DNA of 64,000 nt from Micromonospora eburnea (GTDB taxonomy: Bacteria; Actinomycetota; Actinomycetes; Mycobacteriales; Micromonosporaceae): contig NZ_FMHY01000002.1 in assembly GCF_900090225.1 (NCBI RefSeq), forward strand, positions 868,001 to 932,000, in the 5' to 3' direction. The notes below the pieces were generated by a model, which was given only the letters and a program-made list of their open reading frames with translations, was not told the DNA's origin and ran no database searches. The translations under genes and the position numbers were made by a program. Below, piece by piece: positions 1-7,821 of the stretch; the first letter of the stretch is position 1; the number at the start of each line of letters is the position of its first letter.

Positions 1-101
1 ACGATCGCCACGTCCGCGTCGGTGTCGCCGGGCAGCCCGGGGCGCGGAGCCAGCGGCTCGTCCACGCTGGACAGCCAGTACGACAGGTCCCGATAGCGCA
101 T
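1..101 (-). CDS. FAD-dependent oxidoreductase, N-terminal fragment (cut by window edge)
   Basis: Only the first 33 codons lie in the window. The reading is MRYRDLSYWLSSVDEPL followed by a stretch ending DTDADVAI, which is how the FAD-binding strand of DAO-type amine oxidoreductases begins, just before the GxGxxG loop. The ATG at 101-99 lies 20 nt beyond the stop of the aminotransferase, so the two genes probably share a leftward operon. A second FAD oxidoreductase of the same broad class lies at 7818-9239. An amine or polyamine oxidase role is inferred from this context. The family call is reasonable; the substrate is unknown because the catalytic part is missing. Confidence 0.6.
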   Translation of the reverse strand, partial: MRYRDLSYWLSSVDEPLAPRPGLPGDTDADVAI

Positions 102-121
102 CGCCGGTCCTGAGTCGCCGC

Positions 122-1468
122 TCAGAGCAGCGCCCACGCCTCGGTCAGCACGGCACGCAGGATCTGCTCGATCTCGTCGAACTGCTGCTGCTCGGCGATC
201 AGCGGCGGGGCGAGCTGCACCACCGGGTCGCCCCGGTCGTCGGCGCGGCAGTAGAGCCCGGCCTGGAAGAGCGCGGTGGAGAGGAAGCCGCGTAGCAGCC
301 GCTCCGACTCGGCCTCGTCGAAGGTCTCCCGGGTCGTCTTGTCCTTGACCAGCTCGATGCCGTAGAAGTAGCCGTCGCCCCGGACGTCGCCGACGATCGG
401 CAGGTCGTTGAGCTTCTCCAGGGTGGATCGGAACGCGCCCTCGTTGGCTCGTACGTGGCCGACCAGGTCCTCGCGGGCGAAGACCTCCAGGTTGGCCAGG
501 GCCACCGCACAGGAGACCGGGTGGCCGCCGAAGGTCACGCCGTGGGCGAACATGCCGGTCTCGGTGAGGAACGGCTCCATCAGCCGGTCGCTGGCGATCA
601 TCGCGCCGAGCGGCGCATAGCCGGAGGTGATGCCCTTGGCGGTGGTGATGATGTCGGGCTGGTAGCCGTACCGGACGGCGCCGAAGTATTCACCCAGCCG
701 GCCCCACGAGCAGATCACCTCGTCGGAGACGAGCAGCACGTCGTACGCGTCGCAGATCTCCCGGACCCGCTGGAAGTAACCGGGCGGCGGCGGGAAGCAG
801 CCGCCGGAGTTCTGCACCGGCTCCAGGAAGACCGCGGCCACCGTGTCCGGCCCTTCCCGCTCGATGGCGCGGCCGATCTCCTCGGCGGCCCAGCGGCCGA
901 ACGCCTCGGCGTCGTCGCCGTGCTCGGGAGCCCGGTAGAAGTTGGTGTTCGGCACCTTGATGCCGCCCGGCACCAGCGGCTCGAAGTCGCTCTTGATGCC
1001 GGGTAGGCCGGTGATCGACAGCGCGCCCATCGAGGTGCCGTGGTAGGCGATGTAGCGGCTGACCACCTTGTACTTGTTCGGCTTGCCGGTGCGCTTGAAG
1101 TAGGCCCGGGCCAGCTTCCACGCCGCCTCGACGGCCTCCGAGCCGCCAGTGGTGAAGAAGACCCGGTTGAGGTCGCCGGGGGTCAGCGAGGCGACCTTCT
1201 CGGCGAGCTCGACGGCCTTCGGGTGGGCGTACGACCACAGCGGGAAGTAGGCCAGCTCGCCGGCCTGCTTGGCGGCCGCCTCGGCGAGTTCGGTCCGGCC
1301 GTGGCCGGCGTTGACGACGAAGAGCCCGGCGAGCCCGTCCAGGTAGCGGCGGCCCTGCGAGTCCCAGATGTACGCGCCTTCGCCGCGCACGATCGTCGGG
1401 ACCTCGCCGGCGGAGTAGCTGGCCATCCGGGTGAAGTGCATCCAGAGGTGGTCGGTGGCGTTGGCCAT
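122..1468 (-). CDS. Class III aminotransferase, putrescine/diamine transaminase-like
   Basis: PLP-dependent class III (omega) aminotransferase of 448 residues, full length for the family. Visible features are the PLP phosphate-binding TTGGSEAVE (106-114), the cofactor Asp in VSDEV (D249) and the Schiff-base Lys in TTAKGITSG (K278). The N-terminal HLWMHFTR is typical of the group that includes putrescine-pyruvate and omega-amino acid transaminases. It likely moves the amino group of putrescine or a related diamine to pyruvate or 2-oxoglutarate, giving 4-aminobutanal. It is transcribed leftward with an FAD oxidoreductase and faces a control region carrying two copies of a motif also found at the Lrp/potD region. 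The start follows a GGGG ribosome site. The class is certain; putrescine as substrate is inferred from neighbours. Confidence 0.85.
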   Translation of the reverse strand: MANATDHLWMHFTRMASYSAGEVPTIVRGEGAYIWDSQGRRYLDGLAGLFVVNAGHGRTELAEAAAKQAGELAYFPLWSYAHPKAVELAEKVASLTPGDLNRVFFTTGGSEAVEAAWKLARAYFKRTGKPNKYKVVSRYIAYHGTSMGALSITGLPGIKSDFEPLVPGGIKVPNTNFYRAPEHGDDAEAFGRWAAEEIGRAIEREGPDTVAAVFLEPVQNSGGCFPPPPGYFQRVREICDAYDVLLVSDEVICSWGRLGEYFGAVRYGYQPDIITTAKGITSGYAPLGAMIASDRLMEPFLTETGMFAHGVTFGGHPVSCAVALANLEVFAREDLVGHVRANEGAFRSTLEKLNDLPIVGDVRGDGYFYGIELVKDKTTRETFDEAESERLLRGFLSTALFQAGLYCRADDRGDPVVQLAPPLIAEQQQFDEIEQILRAVLTEAWALL

Positions 1469-1899
1469 GTCAGCCCCATCGGGTCAAGGGCCGGTCAGGA
1501 GGGGTGACACCGGCCGCTCTGCCCACCGTTATGCCACATTCGGTGCCGATAACGCAAGCGTCAGCGGGCAAACGCAACGGATTCAGCGAGTGACGTTTGC
1601 AACCGCAACGGATTCCGCAGGCCCCGGGGCTTGGGGTGGCTGGGCGGTTGCCGTGCGCGGGTTGCGGCAAGTTGTGGTCTTCGGCGCGATGGAGACCGCA
1701 GGTTGCCGTACATGGAGTTGATCAAGGTCTGCCACAGGGGTGCGGTGGCCTGGCCGGACGGGTCCAGGGCCTTTGCCGGGCACTCTGCGCCCGCGCGAGA
1801 TGTTGCCGAGAGGTCCGGCGCGACACGCCGATTCGGTGAGGACATCGACACGGAGCGTCGTTAGCGTGCCGCGCAGACGTGACCGGATGGGAGGCTCGG
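1469..1899. other. 431-nt intergenic region with no convincing gene
   Basis: This spacer separates the leftward aminotransferase from the rightward DUF5753 regulator. It holds two direct copies of GCAACGGATTC (listed separately) and, at 1704-1724, an 18/21 match to the right arm of the palindromic element at 53596-53671 (ending GGAGTTGATCA). Several short open frames cross it but none has a ribosome site, a family signature or a supporting neighbour. It should carry both divergent promoters; I could not place their -10/-35 boxes with confidence. Confidence 0.6.
1574..1615. promoter_or_regulatory. Paired candidate operator (GCAACGGATTC twice, 31 bp apart)
   Basis: GCAACGGATTC occurs at 1574-1584 and again at 1605-1615. 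The 31-bp repeat distance is three helical turns, so a protein could bind both copies on one face. Between them lies an inverted pair CAAACG/CGTTTG. The same core recurs at 3552 (in front of the Lrp gene and potD) and in weaker form at 15459 (in front of the aldehyde dehydrogenases). The simplest reading is an operator for the Lrp/AsnC regulator at 2955-3467. Binding is inference only. Confidence 0.4.
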
Positions 1900-2670
1900 A
1901 TGGCGAACGAGGTGCTGCGGGTGGCGATGGCGGAGAAGGGGGAGACGGCCGAGTCGCTCGCCGAGAAGGTCGGGGTCGACCCGAAGACGGCGGCGCGCTG
2001 GGTGGTGGCCGGGCGCATCCCGCATCCGCGTACCCGGGCTGCCGTCGCCAAGGTGCTTGAGCGAGAGGCCGCGGAACTCTGGCCGGAGCCGTACCGCCGC
2101 CGCGACCTGCCCTGGTTCCGGCCGTGGACCGAGGTGGAGCAGGATACCGTCTCGCTGCGCTCGTGTGAGCCGCTGCTGGTGCCGGGGCTGCTCCAGACCG
2201 AGGCGTACGCCCGCGCGGTGCTGGCGACCGGCGGCCTGGTGCCGCCGGCCGAGGTGGAGCGGATCGTGGCCAGCCGGCTCCAGCGGCAGTCGATCCTGAC
2301 CGCCGAGGCCCCGCCGCAGTTCATCGCGGTCATCGACGAGATGGTGCTGCGCCGGCTGGTCGGCGACCGGGCCGTGATGGCGGGCCAGCTCACCCACCTG
2401 GCGGCGATGGCCGAGCTGGAGCACGTCCAGGTCCGGGTGATCCCGGCCGACGGCCCGTGGCACACCGGGCTGGCCGGCACATTCATGCTCGCCCGGCTGC
2501 CCGACGGCACCGAGGTGGCCTACCTGGACAACCAGCTTCGCGGTGAGATCGTGAGCGATCCATTGGATGTTGCTAGCCTGGGTCGCAGGTGGGAGAGCGT
2601 CACCGGTGAGGCTTTTCCCCACCGCCGGTCGATCGAGCTGATCAGGGAAGTGGCGAAGACATGGAGCTGA
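1900..2670 (+). CDS. XRE-type helix-turn-helix regulator with DUF5753 domain
   Basis: A DNA-binding regulator of 256 residues from the ATG. Residues about 5-60 form an XRE-like helix-turn-helix (ESLAEKVGVDPKTAARWVVAG). The rest is the DUF5753 domain, recognised by the RSCEPLLVPGLLQTEAYARAV block and the later TGLAGTFMLARLPDG and VAYLDNQ blocks. A GTG seven codons upstream is possible, but the ATG at 1900 has GGGAGG (1888-1893) at good spacing. Its end overlaps the start of a DUF397 gene by 10 nt. This HTH-DUF5753 plus DUF397 pair is very common in streptomycetes and Micromonospora, where characterised members (WhiJ-like) influence development. The target of this copy is unknown. Confidence 0.88.
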   Translation: MANEVLRVAMAEKGETAESLAEKVGVDPKTAARWVVAGRIPHPRTRAAVAKVLEREAAELWPEPYRRRDLPWFRPWTEVEQDTVSLRSCEPLLVPGLLQTEAYARAVLATGGLVPPAEVERIVASRLQRQSILTAEAPPQFIAVIDEMVLRRLVGDRAVMAGQLTHLAAMAELEHVQVRVIPADGPWHTGLAGTFMLARLPDGTEVAYLDNQLRGEIVSDPLDVASLGRRWESVTGEAFPHRRSIELIREVAKTWS

Positions 2671-2852
2671 CCAACGCCCGCTGGCGCACCGCCACCCGCA
2701 GCAGCAACAACGGCGGCGCGTGCGTCGAGGTGGCCGACAATCTGCCCGGCCGGGTGCTGGTGCGGGACAGCAAGGACCGTGACGGCGGCACCCTCACCTT
2801 CGCCCCGGCCGCCTGGCGCGCCTTCGTCGCCCAGACCAAGCACCCCGCCTGA
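2661..2852 (+). CDS. DUF397 domain protein
   Basis: Small protein of 63 residues consisting of a single DUF397 domain: WRTATRSSNNGGACVEVAD, then VLVRDSKDRDGGTLTF and a final W-x-AFV block, all hallmarks of the family. The ATG lies inside the last codons of the upstream HTH gene (10-nt overlap), so the two are translationally coupled. DUF397 proteins are usually partners or modulators of the adjacent DUF5753 regulator. The final codons and the stop lie in the first unit of a 20-bp tandem repeat that runs to 2920, so the C terminus may vary between strains. Confidence 0.88.
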   Translation: MELTNARWRTATRSSNNGGACVEVADNLPGRVLVRDSKDRDGGTLTFAPAAWRAFVAQTKHPA

Positions 2853-2920
2853 CCGGGCCGCACCCCGCCTGACCGGGCCGCGCACTGCCTGACCGGGCCG
2901 CGCACTGCCTGACCCGGCCG
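2841..2920. repeat. 20-bp tandem repeat, four copies
   Basis: Units start at 2841, 2861, 2881 and 2901. The core is GCCTGACCGGGCCG, with CACCCC in the first two copies and CGCACT in the last two. The first unit contains the DUF397 stop codon. A related fifth unit fades out at 2921-2940. The pattern suggests replication slippage. Confidence 0.9.
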
Positions 2921-2954
2921 CGCCCCGCTGGCCAGGGTCAAAGCGCTGCTCCGG

Positions 2955-3467
2955 TCAGGCCGTGCCCCAGCTGTAGGTCTGCTTGCGCAGCTTGAGGTAG
3001 ACGAACGCCTCGGTGGAGACCACGCCGGGCACGGTGCGCAGCTTCTGGAGGATCTCCAGCAGGTGCTCGTCGTTGCGGCAGACCACCTCGGCCAGCAGAT
3101 CGAACGAGCCGGCCGTGATCACCACGTAGTCGATCTCCTCGAACTCGGCGAGCCGGTCGGCCACGGATTCCAGGTCCCCGTCGGTACGCAGGCCGATCAT
3201 GGCCTGGCGGGGGAAGCCGAGCTGGAGCGGATCGGTCACCGCGACGATCTGCATGACTCCGGCGTCGAGCAGTCGCTGCACCCGTTGCCGGACGGCCGCC
3301 TCGGAGAGGCCGACCGCCTTGCCGATGGTCGCGTACGGGCGCCGGCCGTCCTCCTGGAGCTGCTCGATGATCTGCTTGGCCACGTCATCGAGCAGCGCGT
3401 GGCTGGCGCCATCACGCACGGTTACGCGTCGTGCCCCGTTGCCGTTCTCCAGTTGCCGGTTGGCCAT
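2955..3467 (-). CDS. Lrp/AsnC family transcriptional regulator
   Basis: Regulator of 170 residues. Residues about 20-75 hold the AsnC-type winged helix (DDVAKQIIEQLQEDGRR, then AVGLSEAAVRQRVQRLL). The rest is the RAM ligand-binding domain (ITAGSFDLLAEVVC, then LRTVPGVVSTEAFVYL). The frame is open for 68 more codons upstream, but the ATG at 3467 has a clear GGGGAGCG ribosome site and begins the normal N terminus (MANRQLENG). It is divergent from the polyamine transport operon and ends just after the DUF397 repeats. Lrp-type regulators next to amino acid or polyamine catabolism genes usually sense the substrate or product; control of the Pot operon and the GABA genes is inferred from position and shared motifs. 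Confidence 0.9.
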   Translation of the reverse strand: MANRQLENGNGARRVTVRDGASHALLDDVAKQIIEQLQEDGRRPYATIGKAVGLSEAAVRQRVQRLLDAGVMQIVAVTDPLQLGFPRQAMIGLRTDGDLESVADRLAEFEEIDYVVITAGSFDLLAEVVCRNDEHLLEILQKLRTVPGVVSTEAFVYLKLRKQTYSWGTA

Positions 3468-3551
3468 CGTCCGCTCCCCATGTCCGAATTCCCCGCGCTG
3501 AGCGTAGTGCCCGCCGCAGTCTGGCGTATTTCGTGGCCCATTGCTATTCCT

Positions 3552-3562
3552 GCAACGGAATC
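3552..3562. promoter_or_regulatory. Candidate operator GCAACGGAATC between the Lrp gene and potD
   Basis: One base different from the two copies at 1574 and 1605. It lies in the divergent region between the Lrp start (3467) and the potD start (3672), where an autoregulated and substrate-controlled operator would be expected. It is followed by a short palindrome-like CCCTTGTAAGGG. Confidence 0.4.
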
Positions 3563-3671
3563 CCTTGTAAGGGAGGTCACACCATGTCAGGATCAGTCGT
3601 CCATCGCCTTTGACCCTCCCGTTGGCGAGCGCCCCCTCCGCCGCCGACGTCGCCCCCATAGGAGTCGTCAC

Positions 3672-4855
3672 ATGCGTAGTCCCCTCCGGCCCTCACCCGG
3701 CGTGGTCTGCTCACCGGCACCCTCGGCTCGGCCGCGCTGCTCGCGACGGCGGGCACCCTGGCCGGCTGCGGCACCAAGGGCGCTCAGCAGACCGAGGCCG
3801 GCTGCAAGAGCGAGGACCTCTCCGCGACGGAGAAGAAGCTGGCGTTCTCGAACTGGCCGCAATATATCGACGTCGACGAAAAGGATGCGGCCAAACGGCC
3901 CACCCTGGACGCGTTCGTCGCCAGGTCCGGCATCCAGGTCACCTACACCGAGGACGTCAACGACAACAACGAGTTCTTCGGCAAGGTGCAGAACCAGCTC
4001 GCCGGCTGCCAGTCGACCGGGCGCGACCTCATGGTCCTCACCGACTGGATGGCCTCCCGGATGATCCGGCTCGGCTGGCTCCAGAAGCTGGACCGGTCGA
4101 AGCTGCCGAACGTCGAGGCCAACCTGCTGCCGTCGCTGCGTAACGTGTCGTTCGACCCGGACCGCGAGTTTTCCGTCCCGTGGCAGTCCGGCCTCGCGGG
4201 GCTCGCGTACAACGCCAAGGTGACCAAGGAGATCCGTACCGTCGACGAGCTGCTCACCCGCCCGGACCTCAAGGGGAAGGTGACCGCGCTGTCGGAGATG
4301 CGGGACACCATGGGCCTGTTGCTCCAGTCCAACGGCCACGATCCGGCGAACTTCACCGCCGCGCAGTTCGACGACGCGCTGGCCAAGCTGAAGCGGGCCG
4401 TCGACTCCGGGCAGATCCGCAAGTTCACCGGCAACGACTACTCCCAGGATCTCAACAAGGGTGACATCGCCGCCTGCATCTGCTGGTCCGGGGACGTGAT
4501 CCAGCTCGGCTTCGAAAACGACAAGATCAAGTTCGTGGCGCCGGAATCCGGCGTGATGCTCTGGTCGGACAACATGCTGGTGCCGAACAAGGCCAGCCAC
4601 AAAGCGAACGCCGAACAGCTGATCAACTACTACTACGAGCCGGCGGTGGCCGCGAAGATGGCCGCCTACGTCAACTACATCTGCCCGGTCAAGGGTGCGC
4701 AGGCCGAGATGGAGAAGATCGATCCGGAGCTGGCCAGCAACCCGCTCATCTTCCCCGACGAGCCGATGCTGGCCAGGGCCAGGAGCTTCATGGCCCTGGA
4801 CGAGAAACAGGAGCGGGACTTCGAGGCCAAGTACCAGAAGGTCATCGGGGCGTGA
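3672..4855 (+). CDS. potD: Polyamine ABC transporter substrate-binding lipoprotein, apparent N-terminal frameshift
   Basis: Extracytoplasmic binding protein of the spermidine/putrescine (PotD/PotF) family, heading a potDABC operon. The body is intact: LAFSNWPQYID near the N terminus, then YTEDVNDNNEFFGKV, FSVPWQSGLAGLAYN and NDYSQDLNKGDIAACICWSG. A strong start exists: AGGAG (3660-3664) then ATG at 3672, reading MRSPLRP. That frame then loses the protein. The conserved reading resumes one frame over, where an in-frame stop sits at 3677-3679, as LTRRGLLTG followed by a hydrophobic segment and lipobox LAGC. One extra C near the CCC at 3690-3692 would join the two into a normal Tat-like lipoprotein signal. 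The alternative start, GTG 3986, would remove the signal and about 100 residues. A sequencing error or a genuine lesion are both possible. Confidence 0.8.
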
Positions 4856-6015
4856 GAACGATGGGACACGACACACCGGCCGGCGACCTGCGCCTGGCCA
4901 GCCTGACCAAGCGGTTCGGCGTGTTCACCGCGGTGGACGACCTCAGCCTGACCATCCCGCAGGGCTCGTTCTTCGCCCTGCTCGGGGCGTCCGGCTGCGG
5001 CAAGACCACCACCCTGCGGATGATCGCCGGGCTGGAGGAGCCGACCAGCGGGCAGGTGCTGCTCGGCGACCGGGACATCGCCGGGCTGCGACCGTACAAG
5101 CGGCCGGTGAACACCGTGTTCCAGAGCTACGCGCTCTTCCCGCACCTCGACATCCACGAGAACGTGGCCTTCGGGCTGCGTCGGCGTGGCATCCGCAAGG
5201 TGACCGAGCAGGTCGAGCAGATGCTCGCGCTGGTGCAACTCGAAGGGTACGGCCGCCGCAAGCCCGCCCAGCTCTCCGGCGGCCAGCAGCAGCGGGTCGC
5301 GCTGGCCCGCGCGCTGATCAACCACCCGCAGGTGCTGCTGCTGGACGAGCCGCTCGGCGCGCTCGACCTGAAGCTGCGCCGGCAGATGCAGATCGAGCTG
5401 AAACGGATCCAGACCGAGGTCGGGATCACCTTCGTGCACGTCACCCACGACCAGGAGGAGGCCATGACCATGGCCGACACCGTCGCGGTGATGAACGCGG
5501 GCCGGATCGAGCAGCTCGGCGCCCCCGCCGACATCTACGAGTACCCGGCCACCGCGTTCGTGGCGAACTTCCTCGGCCAGTCCAACCTGCTCGCCGGCGA
5601 GGCTGCCGGGCAGGGCGGTGACGACGTCCTGGTCACCGCGCACGGCACACGCTTCTCGGTGCCCGCCGACCGGTCCCGCGTCACGCACGGGCCGGCCTTC
5701 CTCGGCGTACGTCCCGAGAAACTGCACCTGGTCGAGCACTCCAGTGCGGTGCCGGTCAACCACCAGCACGTCGCCGGCGTCATCACCGACGCCTCCTACG
5801 TCGGCGTGAGCACCCAGTACCTGGTGAAGACGGCGTGGGGCAGCGAGCTGTCCGCGTTCGCCGCGAACAGCGGGGTCGGCGGGCGGCTGCCGGTCGGCGT
5901 ACCGGTGGTCGCGCACTGGGACCCGCGGCACGCCTTCCTGCTGCCCCGGGAGTCCGGCGAGGACGACCAGACCACCCCGCTGCTCGACGAGCCGCCGGTG
6001 GGGGCGACGCCATGA
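4852..6015 (+). CDS. potA: Polyamine ABC transporter ATP-binding protein
   Basis: ATPase of the polyamine importer, 387 residues from the GTG that overlaps the potD stop (GTGA), or 384 from the ATG at 4861, which has the better-placed GGGG. Walker A is GASGCGKT (45-52), the signature LSGGQQQ starts at 142, Walker B is LLLDEP (163-168) and the switch His is H200. The C-terminal third carries a TOBE-like domain (FLGVRPEKLHL), as in PotA and CysA proteins. It should pair with PotB and PotC at the membrane. Its stop overlaps the mini-ORF at 6012-6080. Confidence 0.92.
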   Translation: MRTMGHDTPAGDLRLASLTKRFGVFTAVDDLSLTIPQGSFFALLGASGCGKTTTLRMIAGLEEPTSGQVLLGDRDIAGLRPYKRPVNTVFQSYALFPHLDIHENVAFGLRRRGIRKVTEQVEQMLALVQLEGYGRRKPAQLSGGQQQRVALARALINHPQVLLLDEPLGALDLKLRRQMQIELKRIQTEVGITFVHVTHDQEEAMTMADTVAVMNAGRIEQLGAPADIYEYPATAFVANFLGQSNLLAGEAAGQGGDDVLVTAHGTRFSVPADRSRVTHGPAFLGVRPEKLHLVEHSSAVPVNHQHVAGVITDASYVGVSTQYLVKTAWGSELSAFAANSGVGGRLPVGVPVVAHWDPRHAFLLPRESGEDDQTTPLLDEPPVGATP

Positions 6016-6080
6016 GCGAGCGCGGCCGAGGTGACGCCATGAGCGAGCGGGTCATCGGGCGCGGCGAGGTGGCGGCATGA
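6012..6080 (+). CDS. 22-residue MSER-repeat mini-ORF bridging potA and potB
   Basis: Reads MSERGRGDAMSER then VIGRGEVAA. Its ATG overlaps the potA stop (ATGA, 6012-6015) and its TGA overlaps the potB start (ATGA, 6077-6080). It contains two copies of the start-like ATGAGCGAGCG. Its last codons supply the GAGGTGG ribosome site of potB. It may be translated only to carry ribosomes from potA to potB; no peptide function is implied. The same layout occurs at 27362, 33647 and 44923. Confidence 0.5.
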   Translation: MSERGRGDAMSERVIGRGEVAA

Positions 6081-6988
6081 GCGCCCTGGCTCACGTGCCG
6101 ACCGGGTCGGGGCAGCCGGTGACGCCGCCGGCGACCCGGCGGGGCCGCTCGCGGCTGCTGCCGTACCTGCTGCTGCTGCCGGGTGCCGCCTGGCTGTTCG
6201 TCTTCTTCGCCCTGCCGCTGCTGCAACTCGCCGCGGCCAGCCTGTACGACCCGAGCGGATCACTGTCCACCGGGTACGCGATGACCTGGGCCTTCGGCAA
6301 CTATCCGGAGGCGTTGCAGGCGTACTGGCCGCAGTTCGTCCGGTCGTTCGTCTACTCGGGGATCGCGCTGGTGCTCGCCCTGCTGATGGGCTACCCGCTG
6401 GCGTACGCGATCGCGCAGAAAGCCGGCCGCTGGAAGAACCTGCTGCTGGTGGCGGTGGTCGCGCCGATGTTCACCAGTTTCCTGGTCCGTACGCTGGCCT
6501 GGAAGACCATCCTGTCGGACAACGGCTGGGTGGTCGGGCTGCTGCGCGACGTACACCTGCTCGGGCCGGACGGCCGGCTGCTGGCCACCCCGATCGCGGT
6601 GGTGCTCGGCCTGACGTACAACTTCCTGCCCTTCCTGGTGCTGCCGCTGTACGCGAACCTGGAGCGGCTGGATCCCCGGCTGCTGGAGGCGGCGAGCGAC
6701 CTGTACGCGAGCCCGCTGCGGGCGTTCCAGAAGGTCACGTTGCCGCTGTCCATGCCCGGGCTGATCGCCGGCACGCTGCTCTTCTTCATCCCGGCCACCG
6801 GCGACTACATCAACGCCGAACTGCTCGGCACGCCGAACGAATACATGATCGGCAACGTCATCGACTCGGCGTTCCTGGTCCGGTTGGACTACCCGCAGGG
6901 CGCGGCCCTGTCGTTCCTGCTGATGGCGGCGATCCTCGCGATCGTCTTCGCCTATCTGCGCAGGTCCGGCACGGAGGAGGTGCTGTGA
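6077..6988 (+). CDS. potB: Polyamine ABC transporter permease
   Basis: Integral membrane permease of 303 residues. After a basic, cytoplasmic N terminus (about 35 residues) come six predicted membrane segments, beginning LLPYLLLLPGAAWLFVFF. The EAA loop that docks on the ATPase reads EAASDLYASPLRAFQKVTLP near residues 200-220. Size and motif fit the PotB half of the PotABCD importer. The start overlaps the preceding mini-ORF, and the end overlaps potC by 4 nt (GTGA). Confidence 0.92.
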   Translation: MSALAHVPTGSGQPVTPPATRRGRSRLLPYLLLLPGAAWLFVFFALPLLQLAAASLYDPSGSLSTGYAMTWAFGNYPEALQAYWPQFVRSFVYSGIALVLALLMGYPLAYAIAQKAGRWKNLLLVAVVAPMFTSFLVRTLAWKTILSDNGWVVGLLRDVHLLGPDGRLLATPIAVVLGLTYNFLPFLVLPLYANLERLDPRLLEAASDLYASPLRAFQKVTLPLSMPGLIAGTLLFFIPATGDYINAELLGTPNEYMIGNVIDSAFLVRLDYPQGAALSFLLMAAILAIVFAYLRRSGTEEVL

Positions 6989-7821
6989 AACGTTGGCTGG
7001 CCGACCGCTGGGTGATGGGCGTCGCCCTGCTGGTCCTCGGCTACCTGTCGCTGCCGATCCTGGTGGTCGCCGGGCTCTCCTTCAACCGGCCGGCGAGCCG
7101 GCTGTCCTACGACTTCAACGAGTTCACCCTGGACAACTGGAAGCAGCCCTGCGCCACCGCCGACATGTGCGACGCGGTGGGCCGGAGCATGCTCATCGGC
7201 CTGATCGCCACGGCGGTCGCCACCATCCTCGGCACGCTGATGGCGTTCGCCCTGGTCCGGCACGGCTTCAAGGGCCGCGCCGGGATCAACGGACTGATCT
7301 TCCTGCCGATGGCGACCCCGGAGTTGGTGATGGGCACCTCGCTGCTCGCCCTCTTCGTCGCCGCCGGGGTGCCGCAGGGCTTCTGGACCATCGTCATCGC
7401 GCACGTGATGTTCTGCGTGTCGTTCGTGGTGGTCACCGTGAAGGCCCGGCTCGCCGGTATGGACCGGCGGCTGGAGGAGGCCGCCATGGACCTGTACGCC
7501 AGCGAGTGGCAGACCTTCCGCCGGATCACCCTGCCTCTGGTGCTGCCCGGCATCCTGGCCGCCGCGCTGCTCTCCTTCTCGCTCAGCTTCGACGACTTCA
7601 TCATCACGAACTTCAACGCCGGCACGACCGTCACCTTCCCGATGTACGTCTGGGGTGCCGCCCAGCGGGGCATCCCGCCGCAGGTCAACGTCGTCGGCAC
7701 GGCGATGTTCGCGATCGCGTTGCTGCTGGTGGGGGCCAGCTCGCTGCAGGGTCGACGGGCCCGACGCGCCGCCCTGGCGGCCACCGTCGCAGCCAATCAG
7801 ACGGCGAAGAGCCGATCATGA
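6985..7821 (+). CDS. potC: Polyamine ABC transporter permease
   Basis: Second permease subunit, 278 residues with six predicted membrane segments; the first is VMGVALLVLGYLSLPILVVA. The EAA loop reads EEAAMDLYASEWQTFRRITL, typical for PotC. The segment SLSFDDFIITNF is a strong marker of the PotC/YdcV family. The GTG start overlaps the potB stop, and the TGA overlaps the ATG of the FAD oxidoreductase (ATGA at 7818), so transport and catabolic genes are translated as one unit. Confidence 0.92.
   Translation: MKRWLADRWVMGVALLVLGYLSLPILVVAGLSFNRPASRLSYDFNEFTLDNWKQPCATADMCDAVGRSMLIGLIATAVATILGTLMAFALVRHGFKGRAGINGLIFLPMATPELVMGTSLLALFVAAGVPQGFWTIVIAHVMFCVSFVVVTVKARLAGMDRRLEEAAMDLYASEWQTFRRITLPLVLPGILAAALLSFSLSFDDFIITNFNAGTTVTFPMYVWGAAQRGIPPQVNVVGTAMFAIALLLVGASSLQGRRARRAALAATVAANQTAKSRS

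Noticed and set aside
3063..4064. Long plus-strand open frame across the Lrp gene and potD start
   Set aside because: Antisense to the Lrp gene and low-complexity Arg/Ser/Pro sequence; only its codons from 3672 (MRSPLRP) matter, as the true potD start.
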